A stretch of 64,000 bases of DNA from Arthrobacter sp. ISL-72 (GCF_018613755.1 NZ_JAGGPP010000001.1:295746-359745); one strand, 5' to 3'. Numbered from the stretch's first letter, positions 40,994 to 50,702 are shown. Made by a program: numbers and translations. The notes: generated from the letters alone by a model not told the origin.

Positions 40994-43621
40994 TTAGTGT
41001 TTCTGGTGCCGGTCCAGGAGACGGGCGCAGCGGATGAAGCCGAGGTGGGAGTAGGCCTGCGGATGGTTGCCGAGGTGGGTCTCGGTGCCCGGATCGTACT
41101 CTTCGGGCAGGAGCCCGGTGGGGCCGAACAGGTTCACCAGCTGGTCGAACAGGTCCCAGGCCTCCTCGATCCGCCCCACCGCCACGTAGGCCTCGATGAG
41201 CCAGGTGGTGCAGATGTGGAACCCGCCCTCCAGTCCCGGCAGCCCGTCGTCGTACCTGTACCGGAAAACGGTGGGCCCCACGCGGAGTTCCCGTTCCACG
41301 GCGGTGACCGTGTCCAGGAAGCGCTGGTCGTTGACGTCGAGTAGGCCGGACAGGCCGATGTGCAGCACGGCGGCATCCAGGTCGGGACTGTCGTAGGCGA
41401 CGGTGTAGGACGCCGCGCCGTCGTCCCAGCCTTCTCGGAGGACCTCCTCGCGGATGGTTGCCGCGGTGGGGGCCCAGGACGGTTCCGGTGCCCTGCCGTG
41501 CCGCGCAGCAGTCCGCAGCGCCCGGTCCAGCGTCACCCAGCACATGACCTTGGTGTACACGTGGTGCCGGGGCGCCCGGCGGGCTTCCCAGATTCCGTGG
41601 TCGGCCTCGTGCCAGCGTGCCATCACGGCGGACGCCATCTGGACCATAAGCTCCCAGAGCGAATCCTCCAGCCCGCCCTCCCGTTCACTCACTGCGCAGA
41701 TCAGCTCCGCGATGGGCCCGAAGACATCCAGCTGCACCTGGTGGTCCGCGGCGTTTCCGATCCGGACGGGGCGCGACCCGGCATAACCGGGCAGGCTTTC
41801 GATGATGGCTTCCGTGGACAGCGGAGCCCCGGTGACCGAGTACAGCGGATGCAGCCATTCGGGGCCCGGCGCATTCTCCAGGATCCGCCCCAGCCAGCGC
41901 AGGAACCCGTACGCCTCCGCCGTGGAACCCAGGTCAACCAGCGCGTTGACGGTCATGGATCCGTCCCGCAGCCAGCAATAGCGGTAGTCCCAGTTCCGGG
42001 TGCCGCCGATGCCTTCCGGCAGCGAGGTGGTGGGTGCGGCGAGGACGGCGCCGGTGGGTTCGTGCACCAGCGCGCGGAGCACCAGCGCCGAGCGGCGCAC
42101 CAGCGACGGCTTGACGCCGGGCAGCTCCAGGTCCTGGACCCACCGCCGGGAGTGATGGGCGACGGCGGCACGGCGTTCCGTTTCGCCGGCCGCCGCCGCG
42201 TTTCCCGGATCCGTGTCACCGCACCGAAGGTTGAGGACCACGGGACCGTTCTGCAGGTTGACGTCCGCGGTCGCCGTGGCATGGCGACCGTCCGACGTGA
42301 TGGCAAAACTGACCCCGGGAGCCAGCAGGATGATCGGATCGGAGGTGCCCACCACGTGCAGCTCCTCGCCCCTGGCCTCCATGCTGAACGGGGCGTTGGC
42401 GTAGTCGGGACGGGGTGCGAAGACAATCCGTGCCGCGCCGCTCCCGGACAGCACCCGGACCAGGCTGGTGATCCCGTCCGGCGCCGGTTCGAGGTAGTCG
42501 GTCACGGTGACGTCGGCCCAGCGGGTTTCCACGATCATGGTGCTGTCGACGTAGCGCTGACCCAGGACCTGGGACGCCTTGACCGGCTCCACCGAGAAGT
42601 GGCCGGCCGCGTCGCCGCCCAGGATGTGGGCGAACAGCGAACCGGAGTCCGGCAGCGGGTGGCTCATCCAGCAGACCTTGGCCTCGGGGGTGATCAGGGC
42701 CGTGGACGAGCCGTTGCCGATCATGGAGTGGCGTTCCAGGCCGACGGCGTCCTCCCCGAAGAGCCAGGCCCGGCGCAGTTCGAACAGGATGGCCAGGATC
42801 CGGGCGAACGATTCGGGATCCCGGAGCCGGTGCGCCGCCACGGTGGACCCCTCCCCCACCCGGATTCCCATGTCCGGGCCGCGCAGGGTGGCCATGGCCA
42901 GTTCGTCGCTGGAGGCATCACCGGCATAGAGGGCCGCGCTCACGCCGAGCCTGGCCCGGAGGTGCTCCAGCGCGTCGGCCTTGGACGGCTCCACCACCGA
43001 AAGGTCCAGCACGGAGCCGTCAATGATGTAGAACAGGCCGTGGGCGCGGGCAACCTCCTCGGCCTTCTCCAGCACCTTGGCAACGATCGCAGGCGAGGCC
43101 GGCCGTGTGTGCACGGAGACCGCCACGGGCTTGCGCTCGATGCTGATTCCCTTGTAGGCACCGATCGTTTCAACGAGGGCCTGGCTTGCCTGCTGCAGGA
43201 CTGATTCAGTGGCCAGGGAAAGGCCGTGGGCGAAGCCCATGTCGAACTCCGCGCCGTGCGAACCCACCAGGTGCACCTCCGCCGGGAGCCTCGAAACTGC
43301 GGCGAGGTCACGCAGCGACCGGCCGGAGATGACGGCGGCGTGGGTGTTCGGCAGGGCTGCCAGCGCACGGAGCGCAATCGCAGCGCTGCCCAGCGGGAGG
43401 GTTTCGGTGGAGATTCCTTCAGCGTCACAGAGCGTCCCGCCGTAGTTGCAGGCCACGAGCAGCCCGGGTGTCCGGGCCAGGATCTTGAGTTCGGCCAGCA
43501 GCTGCGGCGTGAGGCCGTCATCGGCGGCATCCGACTGCACAAAGGCGCGGAGCAGGCCGAGCGGCAGGGACCGGGTCAGGAGGGCGGAGTCGGCGACAGT
43601 CTGGTTAAGCGGAGTAGGCAC
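40994..43621 (-). CDS. Trehalose-phosphatase-like HAD domain fused to GH15 (trehalase/glucoamylase-like)
   Basis: About 875 aa. The N-terminal about 260 residues resemble trehalose-6-phosphate phosphatase, with the cap region and a normal motif IV (YAGDASSDELAM), but motif I, normally DxDGT, reads NYGGT at about residues 59-63, so both catalytic Asp are lost. The remaining about 600 residues are a complete GH15 glycosidase (GTRNWDYRYCWLRDGSM, GLLPEEYDP) of the trehalase type. GTG at 43621 has AAGGA 8 nt upstream; a TTG at 43648 is an alternative. The GH15 part may cleave trehalose or maltose; the HAD part may only sense a sugar phosphate. Confidence 0.87.
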   Translation of the reverse strand: MPTPLNQTVADSALLTRSLPLGLLRAFVQSDAADDGLTPQLLAELKILARTPGLLVACNYGGTLCDAEGISTETLPLGSAAIALRALAALPNTHAAVISGRSLRDLAAVSRLPAEVHLVGSHGAEFDMGFAHGLSLATESVLQQASQALVETIGAYKGISIERKPVAVSVHTRPASPAIVAKVLEKAEEVARAHGLFYIIDGSVLDLSVVEPSKADALEHLRARLGVSAALYAGDASSDELAMATLRGPDMGIRVGEGSTVAAHRLRDPESFARILAILFELRRAWLFGEDAVGLERHSMIGNGSSTALITPEAKVCWMSHPLPDSGSLFAHILGGDAAGHFSVEPVKASQVLGQRYVDSTMIVETRWADVTVTDYLEPAPDGITSLVRVLSGSGAARIVFAPRPDYANAPFSMEARGEELHVVGTSDPIILLAPGVSFAITSDGRHATATADVNLQNGPVVLNLRCGDTDPGNAAAAGETERRAAVAHHSRRWVQDLELPGVKPSLVRRSALVLRALVHEPTGAVLAAPTTSLPEGIGGTRNWDYRYCWLRDGSMTVNALVDLGSTAEAYGFLRWLGRILENAPGPEWLHPLYSVTGAPLSTEAIIESLPGYAGSRPVRIGNAADHQVQLDVFGPIAELICAVSEREGGLEDSLWELMVQMASAVMARWHEADHGIWEARRAPRHHVYTKVMCWVTLDRALRTAARHGRAPEPSWAPTAATIREEVLREGWDDGAASYTVAYDSPDLDAAVLHIGLSGLLDVNDQRFLDTVTAVERELRVGPTVFRYRYDDGLPGLEGGFHICTTWLIEAYVAVGRIEEAWDLFDQLVNLFGPTGLLPEEYDPGTETHLGNHPQAYSHLGFIRCARLLDRHQKH

Positions 43622-43779
43622 AGGCGACGTCCTTCGGATAATCCCCAATGTTCCGTGAGAAAAGTCCGGTGAGGGACATACCCCCAGTCTCCGATACCGC
43701 AGTTACATCAGAATATCCCCGGGATTGCGGGCATGTAACGAGTCGGGAGCTTCAGCCTCGAAGCCGCGCCGGCGGGCAG

Positions 43780-44883
43780 CTAGCGCCGCGCCCGTTTCAG
43801 CACGACCACCGTGGCGTCGTCGGAAACGTCGCGTCCCGAGGCCAGCTCAAGGACGGCATCGCAGGCAGCCTGTGCGCTGGCGCTGGCGGAGACGGTGCCG
43901 GACACCACCGCAGTCAGGACCTCGACGTCGGGGTAGACATCCAGCAGGCCGTCGCTGACAACAGCCAGGCAATCTCCGGGCTCCAGCGAGACCTGGTGCG
44001 CGTCCCATTCCTGGCCGGGCCAGGCACCTACCGGAGGTCCGCCGGTGATTAGCCGGGAGCAGCTGCCGTCCGCCTTGATGTGCAGCGCCAGGCCATGGCC
44101 GGCGTCCACATAGTGCAGGATTCCGGTGGAGGCGGCGAGGCGCGCGTGGAACAGGGTGACGAACGACGCCGACTGCTCCAGATCGGCTTCCAGGATCCGT
44201 CCGGCCGATCTGAACGCCTCGCCCAGCGGCGCCCGGTGCGCCACGGAACGCATGACGGCGCGGACGGTGGCCGCGATCAGTGCAGCGCCCATGCCCTTGC
44301 CCATGGCGTCCGCGAGCGTCAGCTGCAGCCCGCCGTCGTTCGGGTACCAGTCGAAAAAGTCGCCGCCGACGTTGCGGGAGGGCCGGAAGGCGCCGGCAAT
44401 GTCGAACCCGTCGACGGACAGGCCCTCCGCCGGGAGCAGGCTGTGCTGGACTTCCACGGCGCGGCGCAGCTCGTCCTGCGCGGCCGCCTCGTGCACGGTG
44501 CTGGCGCGCGGCCGGCGGAACAGAGCGGTGATCCGTGATCCCAGTTCCCGCGGGCTGAACGGCTTGGTGAGGTAGTCGTCCGCTCCGGTGTCGAGGCCGG
44601 TCAGGCGGTCCAGTTCCTCGCCGCGTGCCGTGATCATCAGAATGTAGGCATCGGAAAACCGGCGCAGTTCACGGCAGACTTCAATGCCGTCCAGGTCTGG
44701 AAGGTTGAGGTCCAGCGTCACCAGTTCGGCGCCGTCGCGCTGCATCAGTTCGATGCCTGCCCGCCCGGATGAGACGGCGGACACCTGGAAACCCTGCTTC
44801 GTCAGGATATGGACCAGGAGCCCGCGGATGTCTTCGTCGTCTTCGATGACCAGGGCACGGCGTACCTCCGGCTCATCAGTCAT
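43780..44883 (-). CDS. Response regulator fused to PP2C-type (SpoIIE/RsbU) phosphatase
   Basis: 367 aa. Residues 8-125 are a CheY-like receiver with phosphoacceptor Asp58 (VTLDLNLPDLDGI) and the conserved Lys in DDYLTKPFS. A short helical linker leads to a PP2C SpoIIE-type phosphatase domain (SLLPAEGLSVDGFDIAGAFRPSRNVGGDFFDW, ADAMGKGMGAALIA, SDGLLD, DDATVVVL), with the metal-binding Asp residues present. Such proteins dephosphorylate anti-anti-sigma factors, so a two-component signal would switch a general stress sigma factor. No partner kinase or anti-sigma gene is nearby. Confidence 0.94.
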   Translation of the reverse strand: MTDEPEVRRALVIEDDEDIRGLLVHILTKQGFQVSAVSSGRAGIELMQRDGAELVTLDLNLPDLDGIEVCRELRRFSDAYILMITARGEELDRLTGLDTGADDYLTKPFSPRELGSRITALFRRPRASTVHEAAAQDELRRAVEVQHSLLPAEGLSVDGFDIAGAFRPSRNVGGDFFDWYPNDGGLQLTLADAMGKGMGAALIAATVRAVMRSVAHRAPLGEAFRSAGRILEADLEQSASFVTLFHARLAASTGILHYVDAGHGLALHIKADGSCSRLITGGPPVGAWPGQEWDAHQVSLEPGDCLAVVSDGLLDVYPDVEVLTAVVSGTVSASASAQAACDAVLELASGRDVSDDATVVVLKRARR

Positions 44884-44980
44884 GGACTAATTAGACTCCG
44901 CCCGGACAGTCCTTGTCACATCGGCAACAGCCGATCTATTCCGTCACAGCAGCTCCTGCTCCGCCACTACGGAGACGGCG

Positions 44981-45970
44981 TCAGGCGCGGACCAGGCCCG
45001 CAGCCAGGGCAAGGAGTTCGACGGACCGCAGGCGGGCCTCCGTGCTGTTGCTCTGGTGGGCCACGATCAGTTCGTCGGCGTCGGCGTGGGCGGTGAACCC
45101 GTCCAGGTAATCCATCACCGTGTCCGGGGTCCCGATCGCGGAATACTTCATCATCTGGGCTACGTGCTGGCCCTGCGGCGAGTCAAGGATCATGTCCGCC
45201 TCGTCGTCTGTGAACACCCTGCCGTTGCCGAAGAACAGGGACACCCTGGCGCGCTTGGTGGCCTGGAACATCTCCTGCGCCTCGGCGGCGGAATCCGCCG
45301 CAATCACGTTCACGCCGGCGATCACGTGCGGGGCATCCAGCTGCGCCGAGGGCTTGAACTCGCGGCGGTAGACGGCCACCGCATCCTGGAGGGCGTTCGG
45401 TGCGAAGTGCGAGGCGAAGGCATAGGGCAGTCCAAGCTGCGCAGCCAGCCGTGCGCCGAAGAGCGACGAGCCGAGGATGTACAGCGGTACATCGGTTCCC
45501 TTGCCCGGGGTCGCCTCCACGCCCTGGATCCGGGTGGGGCCGGTCAGGTAGCCCTGCAGTTCAAGTACGTCCTGCGGGAAGCTATCCGCGGACATCGGGT
45601 CACGGCGGAGGGCGCGCATGGTGTTCTGGTCGCTGCCCGGCGCACGGCCCAGGCCGAGGTCGATGCGGCCCGGATGCAGCGTCTCCAAGGTGCCGAACTG
45701 TTCCGCGATGGTCAGCGGCGAATGGTTCGGCAGCATGACACCGCCGGCACCGAGCCTGATGCTGCTGGTGTGGGCGGCGATGTGGGCAATCAGCACGCTC
45801 GTGGCCGAGGACGCGATGGAGGACATGTTGTGGTGCTCGGCGTACCACACCCGGCGGTAGCCCAGTTCCTCCGCCCGCTGCGCCATGGCCACGCTGCCGG
45901 CGAAACTTTCGGCCGCCGTCTGGCCTTTAGCGATGGTGGCCAGGTCAAGAATGGAAAGCGGAACAGTCAC
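44981..45970 (-). CDS. LLM-class flavin-dependent oxidoreductase (MsnO8-like)
   Basis: 329 aa luciferase-like monooxygenase of the MsnO8/YhbW group: LSILDLATIAKGQTAAESFAGSVAMAQRAEELGYRRVWYAEHHN at the start, IRLGAGGVMLPNHSPLTIAEQFGTLETLHPGRIDLGLGRAPG in the flavin-binding region. GTG at 45970 starts the conserved part. Substrate unknown; these proteins usually oxidise small organics with reduced FMN or F420. Monocistronic, between the PP2C gene and the coiled-coil gene. Confidence 0.92.
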   Translation of the reverse strand: MTVPLSILDLATIAKGQTAAESFAGSVAMAQRAEELGYRRVWYAEHHNMSSIASSATSVLIAHIAAHTSSIRLGAGGVMLPNHSPLTIAEQFGTLETLHPGRIDLGLGRAPGSDQNTMRALRRDPMSADSFPQDVLELQGYLTGPTRIQGVEATPGKGTDVPLYILGSSLFGARLAAQLGLPYAFASHFAPNALQDAVAVYRREFKPSAQLDAPHVIAGVNVIAADSAAEAQEMFQATKRARVSLFFGNGRVFTDDEADMILDSPQGQHVAQMMKYSAIGTPDTVMDYLDGFTAHADADELIVAHQSNSTEARLRSVELLALAAGLVRA

Positions 45971-46098
45971 GGAGGTGCCGGCCTTTCGTAGCGGGGCGGT
46001 GCGGGGCCGGCTCCGGTAGCGGAACAGGCACAGTGGCAACAACGACGGCGGCGCCCGGGTTATTTCTGCAGGTCACCGTGGCGCCGGACACGCCGGAA

Positions 46099-46124
46099 GG
46101 GAGCCGCCGTTTCCGGCGGCCCCC
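46099..46124 (-). terminator. Hairpin downstream of the coiled-coil gene
   Basis: GGGAGCCGCC and GGCGGCCCCC flank a TTTCC-containing loop, with one internal mismatch. It lies about 50 bp beyond the leftward coiled-coil gene stop. There is no strong T-run, so it is a moderate terminator candidate. Confidence 0.45.
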
Positions 46125-46173
46125 TCGCGGGTTTTAGCTCAGTTGCGCTATTTAGCTGTTGCCGGCAGTTGGT

Positions 46174-48492
46174 CTAGGCGACGCACCCGCCGAGCCCGAT
46201 CTGTCCGTCAATGGCCGCAATCTGGGTCTGGACGGCAGCGATCTTGTCTTGGAGGCCCTTCAACTCGGTTCTCTTGGCCGAAACATCAGACTGCTTTACA
46301 CCCTTCTTGGCCTGCAGGGCATTGAATTCAGTGGATGCGGCGGTGAACTGCAGATCCAGCGTTGTCAGCTGCGCCTGGAGGGTCTTGAGCTGGGCTTCGG
46401 TTGCGCTGATGTCCCCGTTGAGTTTGTTGAGCTGCTCCAGCAGCGGCGCCACCTGGTTCTGCAGACGCAGGACCTCGGCTTCCTTGGCGGCGATCTGGGC
46501 GTTGAGAACCGCGAGCTGGGCTACCAGGGCGTCTTGCTCACTACTCAACGTCGCTATCTCGCCCTGTTTGGCGCTGACCAAAGCATTGGCGCCGTCCAAA
46601 CTAGCCTGGAGTGCCGGCAGTTCGTTCTGCAGGCCGCTGATTTCGGCCTTCTTTGCCTCAACGGCCGTATTTGCGGCGGCAAGGGCAGCGTTCGCTTCCG
46701 CCAGCTTGTCCTGCAGTCCGCCCAGCAGCGTTTTCTTCTCGGCAATGGCCGCGTTGGCCTCGGCCACGCCGGCCGTCAGCGTAGGCAGCGCGGCCTCAAG
46801 GTCCGCCACTACCTTTTCCTGTGCGGATACGCTTGCCGCAGCCGTGGCCGCGGTGTCCTGGAGCGCCGGGAGCTGCCCCTGCAGGACGTTAAGCTCCCCC
46901 TGCTTGGCAGTGACGGCGGCGTTGGCCTCATTAACCGCGGCCTGGAGGGCTGGAACCTGGGCCTTCAGCGTCGCGATCTCACCCTCCTTGGTGGCGACCG
47001 CCGCGTTGGCAGAGGTCAGGGTGGCCTGCAGCGGCGCCGCCTGCTTTTGAAGGGCGCTGCTTTCCTGCTGCTTGGCGAGGAGCTGGGCGTTGAGGGTGTC
47101 GACCGAGTTCTGAAGAGTGGCCAGGTCACCCTGGTATCCGGAGATCTGAGCGCTCTTCGTCGTAATCTGGCCGTTAACCGTGGCGAGTTCAGCGATTTTT
47201 GCAGCACGTTGGGTTATGAGCCCCTGCGCATTGCCGTTATTCGCAATCTTCAGCGTGAGCGCAGCAATCTCGTTCTCAAGCGTCGTCTTGCGCGCCAATA
47301 GCGTGGTGAGCTCGCCCTGCGCCGCAGCGAGTTCCGCCTGCTTGGCCGTGATCTCAGTGTTCTTCGCCGCAATCTGCCCCTGGAGCGAGGTAATCTCCGC
47401 GCTGGCCGCCGCGATCTGGTTGGTGTTGGCTGCGAGCGCCGAAGCGGCCGCCGCGGCGCTGGCCTGCAGAGCGGTCAGCTCCGTCTGGGCCTGAGTGATC
47501 GCGGCGTTTTTGGTGGCCAGGGCGTCCGCGGCCTGCTTCGCTGCGCCCTGCAGCGCGGCAAGGTCCCCTTGTGCCGTGCTGATCTCTGCGTTCTTGGCTA
47601 CCACAGCATCCGCTGCTGTTTGGGCTGCGGACTGAAGGGCCACGAGCATTGCTTTTTCCTCGGCAACCTTCGCCTGTTGAGCCTCCAGTCCTGCCTGCGC
47701 GGTATCCCCGATGCCCTGGAGCCGCCGAAGCTCGGCCTCGGCATCGCTGACTTCCTGGGCCGCGGCAGCGGAGGCCGCGGCTGCGTCGTCCGCGACGCCC
47801 GTGAGGTTCTCCAGTTCGCCTTGTGCCGTCAGGATTTCGGCGTTCTTGCCGGCGAGTGCTTCCGCCGCGGCGTCGGCAGCAGCCTGGAGCGCGGTGAGTT
47901 CGCCCTCCGCTCCGCTGATTTCGCTGGTTTTGGCCTCCTTCTGAGCCTCAAGGTCTGCCAGCTGTTTGTTCAGCTGAGAAGCCTCCGCCTCTGCAACGCC
48001 GAGTTCCTCTCGCAGCGGGGCGAGCTGTCCTTCCGCCCCGGCCTTTTCTGCCTCGAGGCCGGCGAGCGCCTTCTCCGCGTCTGCAACGGACTGAGCAACG
48101 TTCGTCTGGGCCACGCTAAGTCCGGCCAGTTCGGTTGCCGCCAAGTCGCTGTCTGACGACAGCTTTAGTTGCTCCGCCTCAAGTATCGCGATCTCCTTGT
48201 TCGCAGCGGCGATCTCCGCTGTCAGTCCGTCGGCCTTTGTCTGCAACCCTGCCCGCTCGGCCTGAAGGGAGGCGATGAGCACTGCATTCTTGCGCGCTGC
48301 TGCCTTCAGCAGGCCCTCCTGTACGGTGCCGCGATGGGCGAGCTGATTCACTACCCCGTTACATATCGTTGCGGTGTCATTGGCCGCTTGGGCCGCCGGG
48401 ACAAGCACTAACATGCTGGTCAGGACGCCCGGGAGGACGACGGCGGCGGCCAGCCGTCGGACGAAGACGGACGTAGTTGACGCTTGTTCCAT
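46174..48492 (-). CDS. Large secreted coiled-coil protein
   Basis: 772 aa. Residues 1-36 are a signal peptide (RRLAAAVVLPGVLTSMLVLVPAAQA, cut after AQA). The mature protein is almost entirely heptad coiled coil made of Ala, Leu, Gln, Glu and Lys (for example EIATLKAQVPALQAAVNEAN), with near-repeated stretches of about 40 residues. It has only two cysteines, C44 just after the signal peptide and C770 three residues from the end. No LPXTG, lipobox or membrane anchor. At about 0.15 nm per residue a continuous rod would be near 100 nm. Family unknown; possibly a surface fibre. Next to a DUF1906 secreted protein. Confidence 0.8.
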   Translation of the reverse strand: MEQASTTSVFVRRLAAAVVLPGVLTSMLVLVPAAQAANDTATICNGVVNQLAHRGTVQEGLLKAAARKNAVLIASLQAERAGLQTKADGLTAEIAAANKEIAILEAEQLKLSSDSDLAATELAGLSVAQTNVAQSVADAEKALAGLEAEKAGAEGQLAPLREELGVAEAEASQLNKQLADLEAQKEAKTSEISGAEGELTALQAAADAAAEALAGKNAEILTAQGELENLTGVADDAAAASAAAAQEVSDAEAELRRLQGIGDTAQAGLEAQQAKVAEEKAMLVALQSAAQTAADAVVAKNAEISTAQGDLAALQGAAKQAADALATKNAAITQAQTELTALQASAAAAASALAANTNQIAAASAEITSLQGQIAAKNTEITAKQAELAAAQGELTTLLARKTTLENEIAALTLKIANNGNAQGLITQRAAKIAELATVNGQITTKSAQISGYQGDLATLQNSVDTLNAQLLAKQQESSALQKQAAPLQATLTSANAAVATKEGEIATLKAQVPALQAAVNEANAAVTAKQGELNVLQGQLPALQDTAATAAASVSAQEKVVADLEAALPTLTAGVAEANAAIAEKKTLLGGLQDKLAEANAALAAANTAVEAKKAEISGLQNELPALQASLDGANALVSAKQGEIATLSSEQDALVAQLAVLNAQIAAKEAEVLRLQNQVAPLLEQLNKLNGDISATEAQLKTLQAQLTTLDLQFTAASTEFNALQAKKGVKQSDVSAKRTELKGLQDKIAAVQTQIAAIDGQIGLGGCVA

Positions 48493-48692
48493 GGAGACCC
48501 CTAGGTGCGAAACGGAAATACGACCGTCCTTGGCCGCATTTATAGTCCCGATGCTAGGGGCCGCGCCCAGCGGAAATCATCAGTAGTTCCTACTCGACTT
48601 GGGCAGTCTTCATACTTGTTTTGCCTAAAGAGTACTCAATTCTTCACGGCCGTGACCCAAGTTTACTTTCGTCACAGGCCTTACACCCCGCG

Positions 48693-49544
48693 CTATTTGC
48701 AGGCGACGTCGTAATCCAGTCCGCCGGAAACGTACTGTGTGACCTGCACCCTGCTGCCCGGCGTGAGCCCCGACAGGGAGCAGTTGGATTTGGCGCCGTT
48801 CAGGGTCCGGGCGCCGGCGAGCCAGCTGGGAAGCCCTGCCAGGTTGCTGGTGGACGGCACTGATCCGGCGATCCGGCCCCACTGGTAGCCCGTGGAGTAG
48901 AGCCCGACTTCGGCGCCGATGCTTTCGAAGTAGGCGGTCATGCCTTCCAGGTCGGCACGGTTGGCCACGGTGTCCGCCTGCCAACTGTTTTCCGTCTCCA
49001 CATCCAGCCACCAGAAGTAACTGTCCGGGTCCTCCACTCCGCGCGCCACGGCGTCGTCGTACGCTTTTGCGTAACCGTATATGTAGGCGCAGGGCCTGTC
49101 ATTCTTGCCCTCGCACTTACCGTAGGGGTTGTCCACGAGCGTCCCCATATAGAAGTTCGACGTGGGCCACCATGAACCGGCAAGGCCCGGGTTGGCCGTA
49201 TTTACGTAAAGGGCAACCCGCGGCTGGTTCGTCGCCTGCGGATACCTGACCGTCGATTCAGCCCAGTCCAGCTGTTCCTGGAGGCAGGGATTTGTGTTGT
49301 TCGCCAGTCCGTTGTTGACCCCGACAATGGCGAAGCCAAGGCCCTCGGGAAGGGCCTTCCCGCATTGCGGCCAGGAGACGTCGATGCCCACAGGGTCGGC
49401 CGGACGCGGCGGCCCTGCCGTCGCCGGCCCTCCGCCCAGGAGGACCAGGGCCAGTGTGGTGGCAACGGACAAAACCATCTTCAACATTGATGCGGCCATA
49501 CCAGAGTGTACTGCCCAAGCCGTTGACCGGAAGGGGGATTTCAC
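48693..49544 (-). CDS. Secreted DUF1906 (GH25-like barrel) protein
   Basis: 283 aa. An N-terminal signal peptide (MLKMVLSVATTLALVLLGGGPATAG) precedes a domain starting GIDVSWPQCGKALPEGLGFAIVGVNNG, the DUF1906/Rv2525c-like TIM-barrel related to GH25 lysozymes, with FWWLDVETENSW holding the DxE pattern. It may bind or hydrolyse peptidoglycan. GTG at 49544 has AAGGAA upstream; an ATG at 49499 would also retain the signal peptide. Six cysteines allow disulfides, fitting an exported protein. Confidence 0.87.
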   Translation of the reverse strand: MKSPFRSTAWAVHSGMAASMLKMVLSVATTLALVLLGGGPATAGPPRPADPVGIDVSWPQCGKALPEGLGFAIVGVNNGLANNTNPCLQEQLDWAESTVRYPQATNQPRVALYVNTANPGLAGSWWPTSNFYMGTLVDNPYGKCEGKNDRPCAYIYGYAKAYDDAVARGVEDPDSYFWWLDVETENSWQADTVANRADLEGMTAYFESIGAEVGLYSTGYQWGRIAGSVPSTSNLAGLPSWLAGARTLNGAKSNCSLSGLTPGSRVQVTQYVSGGLDYDVACK

Positions 49545-49707
49545 GGCGTTGCGTTTCCTTCCACAGTCGTTTCCGTGACGCCCGCGGACGCCCGATTAAC
49601 CTCGGTTACCCACCGTATCGCCGGGTTTCTCCGTGCTTTGACCGGCAATTTGCCCTGACGGATAGTTGCTCGCTCAAGCAGGAAATCCGACACTTCCAAG
49701 GGAACCC

Positions 49708-50702
49708 ATGGCCCGTTTTTCACTCAAACCCGGCGTCACTGCGGCACTGGCCGCCACCACATTGCTGGGCCTTGCGGCATGCTCCGATCCGGGGGCAGCG
49801 GCCGCGCCCGGGTCCGCCCCGGCAACGTCCGCCACGGGCGTCAAGCAGTTCAACCTTTCGCCTGAACAGGACCGCGTGACCGCTGCCGGCGACCCCGCGG
49901 CCGCGCCCGGGTCCGCCCCGGCAACGTCCGCCACGGGCGTCAGGAAGGACGGCAAACTGACGGTGGCCGTCAACCCGTTCGCCGCACCACTAGCCGTCTA
50001 TGCCACGGACAACAAGACGCCGATAGGGAATGAGGTGGATATCGCCGTCGCACTGGCCCGGATGCTGGACCTCGAAGCGGAGATCGTCCCCACCGCATGG
50101 GCCGACTGGCCCCTCGGTGTGGAGTCCGGGAAGTACGAGGCCGTGCTGTCCAACGTCACCGTGACGGAGGAACGGAAACTCAAGTTCGATTTCGCCAGCT
50201 ACCGTGACGACAAACTGGGCTTCTATGCGAAGAGCGACAGCTCGCTCACCAAGGTGGAATCCGCGGCCGATGTTGCGGGTAAGCGAGTGATTCCGGGTTC
50301 CGGAACCAACCAGGAATCCATCCTCCTGCGCTGGACGAGGAGAACAAGAAGAACGGGCTGCCGGCGGTGGAGTTCCAGTATTCCGACGACGATTCCGCCT
50401 CCCAGCTGGCGCTCCAGTCGGGGCGTGCGGACCTGACCTTTGGGCCCAATGCCACGGCGGCGTTCAAGGCGGCGTCCGATGCCAGGACCAAGCTGGTTGG
50501 GCTCGTGGACGGAGGCTGGCCGCTGAAGGCCAGCATTGCGGCCACCACTAAGAAGGGCAACGGCTTTGCCGCTGCCGCGCAGGCGGGCCTGAACCACCTG
50601 ATCGAGGACGGCAGCTATGCCAGGATCCTGGACCGGTGGGGCCTCAGCGCGGAAGCCGTGCAGATGTCCGAACTGAACCCGGCGGGGCTGCCCAAGAAGT
50701 AG
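49708..50702 (+). pseudogene. Frameshifted amino acid ABC transporter substrate-binding lipoprotein
   Basis: An SBP family 3 binding protein with lipobox (LGLAAC) after a signal peptide at the ATG 49708. The first 210 or so residues read normally through GKRVIPGSGTNQESILLRW; then a single G appears to be missing at about 50333 (TGGACGAG for an expected TGGGACGAG), and the reading phase jumps to that of EFQYSDDDSASQLALQSGRADL through the C-terminus. In the linker a 46-bp direct repeat (49798-49843 and 49897-49942) duplicates AAAPGSAPATSATGV. No transporter permease is adjacent, so the remains are an orphan. Confidence 0.88.
49798..49942. repeat. 46-bp direct repeat inside the binding-protein gene
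   Basis: Copies at 49798-49843 and 49897-49942 are identical over 46 bp, offset by 99 bp, in the same reading frame. It looks like an unequal-recombination or slippage duplication in the Ala/Pro/Ser linker next to the lipobox. Confidence 0.93.
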
